Shown: piece after piece, positions 24,940-36,207 of the stretch | Numbering within the stretch: position 1 is the first letter of the stretch | Layout: each line of letters opens with the position of its first letter | Source: Iris pallida | Taxonomy: Eukaryota; Streptophyta; Magnoliopsida; Asparagales; Iridaceae | DNA: 64,000 nt | NCBI GenBank assembly: GCA_029216955.1 | Contig: JANAVB010033216.1 | Location: forward strand, 10,103,408 to 10,167,407 | Reading direction: 5' to 3' | The notes under the pieces: model-generated | The model's database searches: none | Told to the model about the DNA's origin: nothing | Seen by the model: the letters and a program-made list of their open reading frames with translations, nothing else | Made by a program: the position numbers and the translations under genes

Positions 24940-25739
24940 ACAAGGCCGAGCCCACCTCAGCTCAGAGAGCAGCGTAGGTGAAAAGTCACGCACGCTCAAG
25001 GAGACACGCTTCCAACAGGAAGCGTACCCAAGTCTGCGTACGCACGCTAAAGAGTGCGCGCAGCTCAGTGTGCGTAAGCTAAACAGTTCTGTACACTGCT
25101 CATTGTCTTCTCCAAACAGCAAGAACACCATGGATGAACCCAAGGCTTCAAAGCATCATAATTTGGCCATCCGAACTCCAAATCCAGATTTCCAAAGTTC
25201 CAACTTGGGTAGAATTGGATGCTCTTCCACTTGGAAACACCAAAACCCATGAAAATCCAACTTAAAGAGATCAAACCATGCAAAATCTGAAAATAGAAAT
25301 AACTTAGATCTAGAGCAAAGGAGACTTCAAATCACAAAACACCAAGTTCTACTATTGATCACCATGTCCTAATCTATCAAATGAACCAAGAAAATAGGGC
25401 TCTCATGAAGTGGCAAGGTGCACTTGCCTAGGGTTAGGAGAGTTGTGAAGGAAGGAGAAGAAGAAGAAAAAGGAAATTAATGGTGGAAGTTATGAGGAGA
25501 GAGAGTGGTAGGTGGGGGTTATAAAGAGGGTGAGTTGTGGTGGGTTGAGGGGTAGCATAGGTTAAGGTGATCCAACTCACATAAAACCGAACCAATCCAA
25601 ATAAAACCGAGCCATGCCAAAACCCAAAATACGGGAAATACCGAAATCCTACAAGTTTGAGAAAAATAAAAATACATGCCAAAAATCCAGATACGAGTAT
25701 AAATAAAAAATACGGGAAATACGGGAAATGAGGGTGACA
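24940..25739 (-). repeat. 3' LTR of element C, truncated
   Basis: The minus strand starts TGTCACCCTCAT at 25739. About 800 bases match 32770-33540 closely. It carries a single unit of the GTCACGCACGCT minisatellite where the other LTR has about twelve. Weak similarity may extend to about 24880. The distal two kilobases of the LTR are missing. Confidence 0.85.
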
Positions 25740-25778
25740 ACTCTACCCACCTTAAAAAAATTCCATCCTCGGAATTTA
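25740..25778 (-). promoter_or_regulatory. Polypurine tract of element C (minus strand)
   Basis: The minus strand reads AAATTCCGAGGATGGAATTT, then TTTTAAGGTGGGTAGAG, ending one or two bases before the 3' LTR. Typical of Tekay-type elements. Confidence 0.75.
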
Positions 25779-25908
25779 ATCAAGGAGCTAGAGATTGCCA
25801 CGACAAGCTACACTAAGCACAGGCAAGCTACACTAAGCAGTCCAATCATACAATCATACAATGCAAGCAAGGAAGGGAAAATATAAGGCATAAGAAAGAC
25901 ATTATACC

Positions 25909-26733
25909 TCACGAGTCAAACAGGTAGGGATATCGCGATCGGATGTCGTCCTCACGCTCCCACGTTGACTCACCTAGAGAGTGATGACCCCAAGCAATAC
26001 GGACTAATTTAATAGTCTTGTTCTTGAGTATCTTCTCCCTCCGGTCCAATATAGACACGGGCCTCTCCTCATACGAAAGGTTGGTACCAACAACCAATTC
26101 CGAATGGTCTAGAATGTGGCTCGGGTCCGGAATATACCGTCGTAATTGGGACACATGGAATACATCATGCACCTCACTTAGCGACGGCGGAAGAGCGAGA
26201 CGATAGGATACATCTCCTACTCGCTCTAGAATATCGAACGGCCCTATATACCTAGGACTAAGCTTTCCCCGCATGCCAAAGCGAATGACGCCGCGGTTAG
26301 GCAAGATCCTAAGGAATACATGGTCACCGACAGCAAACTCTAAGGGACGCCGATAAGCATCGGCCCAATGGCGCTGGTGGTCCTGGACAACTCGGAGGTG
26401 ATCTCTGACCTTCCTGACCACTTCAACCGTCTGAAAAATCAATTCGGGTTCGAGCATCTGCCTCTCTCCGACATCATCCCATGCTAGCGGGGATCTGCAC
26501 TTCCTGCCATAGAGAGCCTCGAAGGGTGCCATCTGGATACTGGCCTGATAACTGTTGTTGTACGAGAATTTCACCAGGTGCAGATGATTCTCCCATGAAC
26601 CACCGAAGTCAAGGGTGCAAGATCTCAATATATCTTCAAGGGTCTGGACTGTGCGCTCTGACTGGCCCTTTGTCTGTGGGTGATAAGCTGAGATGAACTG
26701 AAGGCGAGTCCCCAAACTCTTCTGCAAGCTGTG
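25909..26733 (-). pseudogene. Element C integrase C-terminal part with chromodomain
   Basis: It continues the reading frame after a TAG at 26734-26736, where relatives have Trp. It opens with the end of the integrase core (YHPQTKGQSERTVQTLED holds the catalytic Glu; SYNNSYQASIQMAPFEALYG follows). Then come the DNA-binding region (LPNRGVIRFGMRGKLSPRYI, VFHVSQLRRYIPDP) and, near the end, a chromodomain (EERPVSILDRREKILKNKTI, WEREDDIRSRYPYLF). Chromodomains of this group guide integration to modified chromatin. The stop codon is at 25909-25911. Apart from the preceding TAG it is intact. Confidence 0.92.
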
Positions 26734-26736
26734 CTA

Positions 26737-28800
26737 AAAGTGTGATGTGAATCTTGAATCCCTGTCTGAAGTGATGCTGACTGGCACACCGTGAAGCATG
26801 ACGATCTGCCTGAGATACATTTCTGCTAACTGCGTCGTCGACTGTCCAACTCTGAATGGGAGAAAGTGTGCCACCTTGGTAAGCCTGTCCACAATTACCC
26901 AAATAGCATCTCTGCCGGCCGAAGATCTGGGCAATCCGGTCACGAAATCCATGGTTATATGTTCCCATTTCCATTCTGGGATCGGTAAGGGTTGAAGAAG
27001 TCCAGCGGGCCTCTGATGTTCAGCTTTAACCTGTTGGCAAACTAAACATTGAGAGACAAACCGGGCTATCTCCCTCTTCATGCCATTCCACCAGAAATGC
27101 TGACGAATATCACGGTACATCTTCGTACCACCTGGATGAATAGAATATTGAGAACTGTGGGCTTCTGCCATGACTTCCTGTCTGATATCTCCACTAGGTA
27201 CACAAAGACGAGTGCCGTGCCGAAGTGTACCGTCTTCATGGATATATAACTCTGGCCTTCTTCCTGCTTCACACTCTGCTCTGAGTCGTTGGATCTTGGA
27301 ATCTGTTGACTGCGCCACCCGGATTCTCTCAACTATGCAGGACTGAACCTGTAGGCTGGCCATCAATGCCATGCTGGTTGGAAGAACCACTTCAATTCCC
27401 ATCTTCTGAAGATCTGCCAATAATTCTGGTTGCACCGTCAGGAAATAAACTCCGGCTCTCCTGCTCAATGCATCTGCTACAACGTTGGCCCTCCCGGGAT
27501 GATACTGCAAATCTACATCATAATCCACCAATAGCTCGAGCCATCTTCTCTGCCGCATATTAAGGTCCTTCTGGGTGAAAACATACTTCAGGCTCTTATG
27601 ATCAGTAAAGATCTCCACTCTATCTCCGTACAAGTAGTGTCTCCACAACTTCAAAGCAAACACTACCGCCGCCAATTCCAAGTCGTGGGTCGGATAATTC
27701 TTCTCATGATCACGAAGTTGGCGTGACGCATAAGATATTACCTTCCCATGCTGCATCAAGACACACCCCAATCCTATGCCTGAAGCGTCGCAATAAACTG
27801 TGAATCCTCCTGTCCCATCTGGAAGGGTGAGAATGAGAGCCGTTATCAAACCTCGCTTCAACTTCTCAAATGATTCCTGACACTCTGCTGTCCAAACAAA
27901 CGGCACATCTTTGCGGGTCAACTGGGTCATCGGCGCTGAAATCCTTACGAAATCTGAAATGAACCGCCGGTAGTAGCCGTCCAATCCAAGGAAGCTGCGA
28001 ACCTCTGCCACTGAGCATGGTACCGGCCATGACTCGATAGCCACAATCTTCTGGAGGTCCACTTCCACTCCTCCTCGGGTAATGATGTGACCCAAGTACG
28101 AAATGCGATCGAGCCAGAACTCGCATTTACTAAACTTGGCGTACAACTGATGCTCCCTAAGCGTCTGAAGGACGACTCTGAGATGCTGCTCATGCTCTGC
28201 TTTACTCTTGCTGTAGACCAGGATGTCATCTAGGAACACGATCACAAATTGGTCCAAGTAAGACATGAAAATGCGATTCATGAGGTCCATGAATACGGCC
28301 GGCGCATTGGTCACTCCAAAGGGCATAACAAGGAACTCCCAATGTCCATACCTCGATCTGAATGCTGTCTTCGGGATGTCCTGTTCTCTGACTCTGATCT
28401 GGTGGTATCCTAACCGCAAGTCGATCTTCGAAAACACTGAAGCCCCTCTGAGCTGATCAAACAAGTCATCTATCCTCGGAAGAGGGTATCTGTTCTTGAT
28501 TGTCACCGAATTCAAGGTACGATAATCAACACATAGCCTGGACGTACCATCCTTCTTTTTCACAAGAAGCATCGGGGCTCCCCAAGGCGATCTACTTGCA
28601 CGGATGAATCCCTTGGTCCTCAGTTCTTCAATTATCTTGTACAAAATCTCCAATTCTGAAGGCGCCATCCTGTAGACTCGCTCTGATACTGGTACTGTCT
28701 CGGGAATCAAGTGTATAGTGAAATCAATCTCTCGCTCTGGCGACATCCCTGGAAGCTTCTCTGGAAAGACATCTGGAAACTCTTCAACTATCCGGGACAA
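26737..28800 (-). pseudogene. Element C reverse transcriptase, RNase H and integrase N-terminal part
   Basis: An uninterrupted 688-residue stretch between two in-frame TAG codons. Reverse transcriptase motifs run in order: [55 protein letters not shown] and the catalytic FLDD. RNase H follows with [24 protein letters not shown] and the terminal DALSRR. The integrase begins with the His/Cys zinc region ([26 protein letters not shown]) and core sites DFVTGLPRS and [11 protein letters not shown]. All catalytic residues I can check are present. The product would copy RNA to DNA and insert it. Confidence 0.95.
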
Positions 28801-28803
28801 CTA

Positions 28804-29304
28804 CACTGCTACTACTGCCATCCGCAATGCTGGGGAAGATAGCTCCACTGCGCCTCTGGAAAACGAAAACTCTGGCTCGCCGGGGATACTAAAGACAACT
28901 CTGCCAATATGGCAGTCTATCCTAGCATACTGGTTCCTCAACCAATCCATGCCTAGGACTACATCATAGTCTGCCATAGAAAACTCTATGAATCTAGCGG
29001 GGAACTCCCTACTGCTAACTACGATCCGACACGAGGAAAACACTCGATCTACTCCCACAAGACCATTACCAGTAAGTATATTGAGCCTCACTGATAATGA
29101 CTCAGGCTCCAATCCTATCCGTGTCACGAATCGTACAGACATGAATAAATGCGATGCACCAGAATCAAACAATACCAAAGCTGGAAAGGAGTTGACGAGA
29201 ATAGTACCTGCCACCACCTCACCTGGTGCAACTTCTTCTTCCATAGCCATCATCATGTCCTGACCTTGTCCTCTGGCTGCTGGTCCCCTCTGCTGGAAAC
29301 CTCT
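28804..29304 (-). pseudogene. Element C protease region
   Basis: Lies in the gag-pol frame between TAG codons at 29305-29307 and 28801-28803. After a Gln/Gly linker it reads MMMAMEEEVAPGEVVAGTIL, then ALVLFDSGASHLF with the catalytic DSG triad, and later DYDVVLGMDWLRNQ, the conserved second half of gypsy aspartic proteases. It is intact in itself. In a working element it would be released from the polyprotein and cut Gag and Pol apart. Confidence 0.9.
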
Positions 29305-29412
29305 CTACCTATTCTGGGTCTGAGCTTGGGCTTGTGCATACTGCTGGGGGTGTTGTTGCTGGAATGCCTGAGACTGAGGCGGCAAGGGCCTCGAAGACTG
29401 ATACTGCTGCTA

Positions 29413-30621
29413 CTGAACTGGTGCTAGGGCCGGTCCTCTCACCGAAGAGCTAGAAGGGTTGGATGCAGATGAACCACCCCTATTCGGGCAAGCCCCAACC
29501 CTATGATCTGCTGCTCCACAAGCCAGGCACAATCCCTGCGCCCTGCGGCAGTCTGCCACCACATGCCCTGGCTTCCCGTAATGAGAACATCTCATCGCGG
29601 AAGTCTGCTTCTGCTTCTGCTGCTGCGGGTACGTCGCGGTCGAATGCTGAACCGATGTTACTGAGGCCGCCCGCCTCGGAGTCCCAATGGTCAAACTTCT
29701 AGCTGCCGGGGCTGGAGCTGATGATTGGTGCATCTGACTATGGGACCGCTTCCTACCTCCGGTCCTATCCACGATCCTCTGGGAGGTATACTCATGCCTC
29801 CTAGCTGCTCTCAAGACTGCATCGAACGTCTGGTGCTCGAACTGCTCAACCGCCAACAAGATCTCCAAATGTAGTCCCTGCTGGAACCGCTGGGCCCTAT
29901 CAAACTCGGTCGCCACCAAGGTGGGGGCAAACCTACTGAGTCTAGAAAACTCCGATGCATAATTGTCGACTGTTCTGCCTCCTTGCTTCAAGTTGGTAAA
30001 TCTAGTCTGCAGGTCGTACCGAGCCACAACATCAAAGTACTTCGTCTGGAATCTCTCTCTAAACACTGCCCAAGCAATGGGTACCACTAATCCCATAGCC
30101 TGCGCCGCCCACCAATTGCGAGCTAAATCCAACAACTGCAGGCGTACCACTGCCACCTTCTCATTCTCAGGTGTCCTGGCTGCTTCCAGAATCACCTCGG
30201 TATCCTGAAGCCATGCATCCGCGGCAACCGCATCCTCGCTGCCGTCGAAGAAATGAGGGTTCAATCGCTTGAAACTGTTGGCCGCCTGGTTCCCTGGATG
30301 TCCGCCTCGGGTCAAAGCATCTTGAACTGTCTGGTGCAGGGCGTCGCTTCGACGATCCTGGGAAGCTATCAAGGTTCTGATGAGGCCTACTAAGGTACCA
30401 TCACCTGGCCCTGCGGGCTAAACGGGCCAAACTGGTGACTCTCCTCCCGTAGGCACAACTCTGGAGGCTACCCCGGAATGCTGGGCTTGATCTCCGGGTT
30501 GCTGCTGATCTGCGAAAAGTGCTCCACCTCGTCGATCGGTAGGACCAGGTACAGTGCCGCTGAAGAAGACGACAAAGGGAATAATAAGGAAAGGACCAGG
30601 ACAGATCAACGATATAAGCAC
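29413..30621 (-). pseudogene. Element C Gag
   Basis: An open frame from about 30621, broken by a TAG at 30418-30420 and ended by a TAG at 29410-29412; a further TAG follows at 29305. The true start codon is uncertain and probably lies near or before 30621. The retrotransposon Gag domain is clear (FKRLNPHFFDG, ADAWLQDTEVI, WAVFRERFQTKYF, GRTVDNYASEFSRLSRFAP). Two zinc knuckles follow: the first (CSHYGKPGHVVADC) has its second Cys changed to Tyr; the second (CLACGAADHRVGAC) is canonical CX2CX4HX4C. Gag would form the particle and package RNA. Confidence 0.9.
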
Positions 30622-30727
30622 AGGATCAGGGCAAGAATCCAGGGATTCAGAGGATACGAACAGAGATCAAGGACGAGTACTGATTGAGACATCTATCTGG
30701 TAAACCCCCACACATCTTGATTTACAA

Positions 30728-30754
30728 GACCTGCATGGGCCATCACTTAAACCA
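30728..30754 (-). promoter_or_regulatory. Post-LTR motif of element C, candidate primer binding region
   Basis: On the minus strand the LTR ends GTGATA (probably GTGACA originally). It is followed by TGGTTTAAGTGATGGCCCAT and then GCAGGTC. GGCCCATGCAGGTC is identical in element A at the same place and nearly so in B. Confidence 0.5.
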
Positions 30755-33540
30755 TATCACGCCCTAGAACCAGAATACTGGAGAGCGGGGGCAGACATAG
30801 CCAGCTACGTATATTGAAATGGAAACCACCTCGAGATACGGTCACGGCTGTCTAGATATGTGAGGGTTTTCTACAAGCCAACAGTCTCTTATGGTTATGA
30901 ACAAGCCTAGTGTCTCAATCACCACAAGTAAGTAAAGTTGCAAGATGTATGATAATTAAATATACAATAATAAGGCATCCCAAATATTACATATTCAGCT
31001 GATCATGAAGCTAGTCGTTACAAAATGTTAGGACTAGCAAGAGTTTAGTCATACATGATCAACCCTAGGATTTGTTAATCATGTTTACAGCCCGTAGACA
31101 GACAGTAAGTAAGGTGCATCGAGCTAACAGGTGCTCGTCGGCTAAACGCCTCAAAAGAATAATTTTACAATAGAGTGAGCGAAACAAAATAGAAAATCCA
31201 CTCTTGGCCCGGATTCCATCTAGTGTTCACCATTGGGCTGGAAGCTTGGTAGATCCTCGGGAGCTGCTCCGAAATCTGGCTACACAAAACCAGTTGGGTC
31301 AACCCCAGAAAGAGCAAGTGCCACAAGGGGCCACGATATAAGAACAAAAGCCAGCAATCAGCACAGAAAATCTAATATTAAAACTAAAATTACGAAAACA
31401 TGTCAGGATGATATACGACGAGATAACCATGAAACTATTTCGATAGCCAGGTTACAACCCGTAAACCAAACAAGGACCGGGGTTGTAACCCTTCATCTGA
31501 ACAGAGCTTGGTTTCCTACCATTTATCGGCAAGATAAGTAATGTAAGTAATCAAGACAGGAAGCAATCTTGCATGGGATCAAGACACGACTAGACTGGTT
31601 ATACCTTATTCAATCAATCACGGCCAAGCAGATCCTACGGCTTACTACTTTAACTAACTATGGTTATCACAGGCCTAATTACTAACAAGATGCAGTGAGA
31701 TGATTCCACAACCACAAGCCCTGCAGACCATCCAGGTTACCCAGGACGAAAGATTAGGGTTGAATTCAGGTGGGTACATCGTCCAAAAGACGCATGTACC
31801 CTTAGGTGACTTAGAGGGTGCAACACCTGACAGTGTGCTGGAAATGCGCCCTACTCGACGGCAGGCTACAAATCCCTGGAGCGCCCAGGTAACGGGATTG
31901 CCTGTAGCTGTGCAATCTCTTCATGACTACTGTGTTATTCTAGTTATTAACCTTAATCCATTTTAGTAGGTAATCCTGACCGTGGTACTCAGGAGTCCCA
32001 TCCTAGACATGATGCAAGACAGGACAAGTGGATTTAATAAGCAAGCAAGAAAGAACTACCCACAGTGTCAAGGCAAGTCAAGTAACAGCATTAAAATAAA
32101 TCATGTCGGGGTACTTGTCAGGAGTGCGCCACGTCGGGCCACTATCATGTCAGGTGGGTCATGTCAGGAGTGCACCACTACGGGTCACTGTCGTGTTATG
32201 CAAGTTCCTAGTCATACCATGCCATGTACAATAGTCATTCCAAACATATTAAGTAAAATCAAGTTCCTGACAAAAGGCATAAGGATATAAAATGGGCGTA
32301 AAATATCTAATAAAATATCAATATACAGGGCTATAGAAGAGCCAAGCTTAAAGAAATAAAACCAAAACTCTAAGAGCCAGTGGATTAAGCAAGGGGTCAG
32401 GAAAGCAGCGTACGAAAAGTCACGCACGCTGAAAGAGCTGCGTACGTGAAAAGTCACGCACGCTACAGAGAGCTGCGTGGGTGAAAAGTCACGCACGCTC
32501 AAGGGAGCTGCGTACGTGAAAAGTCACGCACGCTGAAGGGAGCAGTGTACGTGAAAAGTCACGCACGCTGAGAGAGCAGCATAGACGAAAAGTTACGCAC
32601 GCTGAGAGAGCAGTGTAGGTGAAAGTCACGCACGCTACAGAGAGCAGCGTAGGTGAAAAGTCACGCACGCTACAGAGAGCAGCGTAGGTGAAAAGTCACG
32701 CACGCTACAGAGAGCAGCGTAGGTGAAAAGTCACGCATGCTGAGAGAGCAGCGTAGGTGAAAAGTCACGCATGCTACAGAGAGCAGCGTAGGTGAAAAGT
32801 TACGCACGCTCAAGGAGACACGCTTCCAACAGGAAGCGTACCCAAGTCTGCGCACGCTAAAGAGCACGTACAGCTCAGTGTGCGTAAGCTAAACAGCTCT
32901 GCACACTGCTCACTGTCTTCTCCAAACAGCAAGAACACCATGGATGAACCCAAGGCTTCAAAGCATCATAATTTGGCCATCCGAACTCCAAATCCAGATT
33001 TCCAAAGTTCCAACTTGGGTAGAATTGGATGCTCTTCCACTTGGAAACACCAAAACCCATGAAAATCCAACTTAAAGAGATCAAACCATGCAAAATCTGA
33101 AAATAGAAATAACTTAGATCTAGAGCAAAGGAGACTTCAAATCACAAAACACCAAGTTCTACTATTGATCACCATGTCCTAATCTAGCAAATGAACCAAG
33201 AAAATAGGGCTCTCATGAAGTGGCAAGGTGCACTTGCCTAGGGTTAGGAGAGTTGTGGAGGAAGGAGAAGAAGAAGAAGAAGGAAATTGATGGTGGAAGT
33301 TATGAGGAGAGAGAGTGGTAGGTAGGGGTTATAAAGAGGGTGAGTTGTGGTGGGTTGAGGGGTAGCATAGGTTAAGGTGATCCAACTCACATAAAACCGA
33401 ACCAATCCAAATAAAACCGAGCCATGCCAAAACCCAAAATACGGGAAATACCGAAATCCCACAAGTTTGAGAAAAATAAAAATACATGCCAAAAATCCAG
33501 ATACGAGTATAAATACGAAATAATGAAAATGAGGGTGACA
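30755..33540 (-). repeat. 5' LTR of element C (2786 bases)
   Basis: The minus strand starts TGTCACCCTCATTTTC at 33540 and ends at 30755 next to the post-LTR motif. The first 800 bases match the 3' LTR. It contains a twelve-unit minisatellite (32401-32812). The part from 32300 to 30755 has no counterpart in the truncated 3' LTR. No gene is seen in it. Confidence 0.8.
32401..32812. repeat. Minisatellite of about twelve 33-35 base units in the C 5' LTR
   Basis: Each unit contains GAAAAGTCACGCACGCT followed by a linker such as ACAGAGAGCAGCGTAGGT. Two small inverted repeats occur per unit (GTGA with TCAC, and ACGCT with AGCGT), so the array could form repeated hairpins. The 3' LTR has one unit at the same place (about 24963-24998). 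Confidence 0.92.
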
Positions 33541-33838
33541 TGTCAATCCTCCAGCGTATGTATCGAGAAGAAGGAAGGTTGCGCTTCGATGAAGACTGCA
33601 TCCCTTGTAGATCACTCTAGGCTTCTGTCGAATCTGTACTAGATCCTTTGTAGAAGAATAGAACTAGTCCATTATGTATGGTCTTGATGTGTCTGTACTA
33701 GACTTTGGCAGACATGACAATGATTGGACTTCTCTCCATATCTTTTGTTTTGTCTTTTTAGCACTGAGCCTGAGTCTTTTACATCTTCTGCGTTGTGGCG
33801 AATGGATGTCTTCAGCTGAGATTTTTTATACTTCTACA

Positions 33839-33843
33839 GACAT
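33839..33843. repeat. Right GACAT duplication of insertion S
   Basis: Partner of 17647-17651. The E reverse transcriptase reading continues immediately with [16 protein letters not shown]. Confidence 0.7.
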
Positions 33844-36171
33844 TTTGATTTATTCTAAGATTTCGAAGGAGCACGAAAAGCACTTGAGGATAGTTTTGGG
33901 TATTCTGAGGAAGAAGAAGTTGTATGGAAAGCTCTCTAAATGTGAGTTTTTTCCTAGACCGGGTAGAATTTCTGGGGCATATAGCGACGGGAGACAGTAT
34001 AACAGTAGACCCAAAAAAGATAGAGGCAATAAAGTCTTGGGCTACTTCCATATCGGCAGCAGAGATCAGAAGCTTCTTGAGAATGACAGGATATTACAGA
34101 AAGTTTGTACAGGATTCTGCTAAGATTATAGAACAAATGACCATGCTCACTAGGAAGGATGAGAAGTTTGTTTGGGCAGAGGCTTGTCGGAAAGCTTTTG
34201 AAGAGTTAAAGAAGAAATTGACTACAGCTCTTGTCCTAGCCTTGCCTTCGGGATCAGGAGGGTTCTTTATATACAGTGATGCATTAGGAAAAGGATTGAG
34301 GTGTGTACTGGAGAAGAACAAAAGAATGATAACATATGCTTTTCGGCAGCTGAGGTCACACGAGAAGAACTATCCAACCTATGACCTAAAACTTGCAGCG
34401 GTCATCTTAGCCTTAAAGCTATGGAAGCACTACCTTTATGGAGAGAGAGTAGAGATATTTACAGACCACAAAAGTCTGAAATATGTCTTCACTCAGAAAG
34501 AGTTGAATATGAGACAAAGAAGGTGGCTGGAGCTTACGAAGGACTTGACATCAACCTATAGTATCACCCTGGGAAGGCTAATGTCATAGCAGATGTACTT
34601 AGCAGATGCATGTTTCTGACTATGGAGAGGCATGCCCTAGAAGACTTAGAGAGCTTAGGAATTATGGTCATTATTCTAGGGTTTGAGGGATAGATGATGA
34701 ACATGAAGATTCAGTCTGGATTGGTGAAGAAGATTAAGGAGGCCTAGTTTCTTGTTGAGGATCTCCGCAGTCTTCGGATTCAGGTGCAGGTAGGACTATT
34801 GGATGACTTCACCATAGCAGAGGATAGTTCACTTAGGCATGGTACTTGGTTGTGTGTGCCTAACGGTAGCTTGAGGGAGAAAGTCATGCAGGAGGCTCAT
34901 CAGTCACATTATTCTATTTATCCAAGGGCAACGAAGATGTACAAAAATCTTTGTGAGCATGTATGGTGGTATATGATAAAGTGGGAAGTAGCTAGATTCG
35001 TCTCCAGATGTTTAGTATGCAAGCACGTTAAAGCTAAACGTCTGATACCCAGGGGATTACTCCAGCCTTTTCCTATCCTTAAATGGAAATGGGAGCATAT
35101 CACCATGGACTTTGTCTCAAGTCTACCACGAACACCCTACAAAAAGGACGCTATATGGGTCATAGTGGATAGACTGATAAAATTAGCTTACTTCATTACA
35201 TTCAAGGTAGGGCTGTCGACTGAGAGGCTAGCAGAGCTCTACATGAGGCATATTATGCGAATTCTTGGGGTTCCAGTTAGCGTTATTTCAGATAGAGATA
35301 GCAGGTTTACTTCACACTTTTGTAAGAGTCTATAACAGAATTTGGGTACCCAATTGAAGTTCAGTACTGCATACCACCCACAAACATATGGGCAATCCGA
35401 GAGGACGATTCAGACCTTAGAAGACATGTTGAGGGTCTGTGCTTTAGACTTTGGAGGGTCTTGGAAAGACCACTTGCACCTGGTAGAGTTTGCCTACAAC
35501 AATATTTATCAGGCCAATATAGGCATGACACCTTTTGAGGCGTTGTATGGCCGACGGTATCGGACGCCTTTATCTTGGGATGACGTAGGAGAGAGAGTCT
35601 AGCTTGGGCCATAGATGGTAGTAGATGCGGCATACAAGGTCAGATTGATCAGGGACAGACTCAGACTTGCTCAGGATAGGCAAAAGCACTGGGCAGACAA
35701 TTATCGCAGGCCTTTGGAGTTCATTGTGGGAGACTTTGTTTTCCTAAGGATATCTCCTACTCGAGGCACCATCAGGTTCGGGAAGAGGGAGAAGCTGAGT
35801 CCTCGATATATTGGTCCATTTGAGATAGTAGAGGCGGTAGGTCTAGTGGCATATAGGTTGGCACTTCCACCTAGTCTGGAAGGGGTCCACAATGTCTTTC
35901 ATGTTTCCCAGCTCAGGCGGTATATTGTAGATCCCAGACATGTTGTAAATCATTCATAGCTTGAAGTAGGAGCCAGTCTCACATATGAGGAGCAGCCTAT
36001 GGAGATCATAGATCGCAGAGAGAAGCAGCTGCAAAATCAGACTATAGCCTTGGTCAGAGTAGCCTGGAGGCACCACTCTTCTGGAGAGTCTACATGGGAG
36101 CAAGAGAATGAGATAAGGTAGAAATACCTGCATCTGTTTGAGTGATTGTACTTATCTAACTGCACTCCTTA
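33844..36171 (+). pseudogene. Element E, right part: decayed reverse transcriptase end, RNase H, integrase and chromodomain
   Basis: It resumes where 17651 stops: [20 protein letters not shown], then [33 protein letters not shown], RNase H (IYSDALGKGLRCVL, then DLKLAAVILAL with the usual catalytic Glu replaced by Lys), integrase (HYSIYPRATKMY with a zinc His replaced by Tyr, [34 protein letters not shown]) and a chromodomain (RREKQLQNQTIALVRVAW). Stops or shifts occur at about 33950, 34590, 34690, 34750, 35334, 35600, 35957 and 36118. Clearly dead, and much more decayed than element C. Confidence 0.9.
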
Positions 36172-36207
36172 AATTTCGAGGACAAAATTTTCCAAGAAGG
36201 AAGGATT
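36172..36207 (+). promoter_or_regulatory. Polypurine tract of element E
   Basis: AATTTCGAGGACAAAATTTT, then CCAAGAAGGAAGGATT, ends directly before the LTR start TGTAATCC. Confidence 0.75.

Larger units (their letters stand above)
24880..33540 (-). mobile_element. Element C: Tekay-type gypsy chromovirus, nearly complete
   Basis: On the minus strand: 5' LTR 33540-30755, gag-pol 30621-25909 in one frame, polypurine tract 25778-25740, then a 3' LTR from 25739 that is cut short near 24.9 kb. Domain order (Gag with zinc knuckles, protease, reverse transcriptase, RNase H, integrase, chromodomain) is that of Ty3/gypsy chromoviruses. Five TAG codons stop the frame, so this copy cannot make a whole polyprotein without read-through. 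It is the only element in the window with full coding content and is the best candidate relative of the partner that mobilised A and B. Confidence 0.9.
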
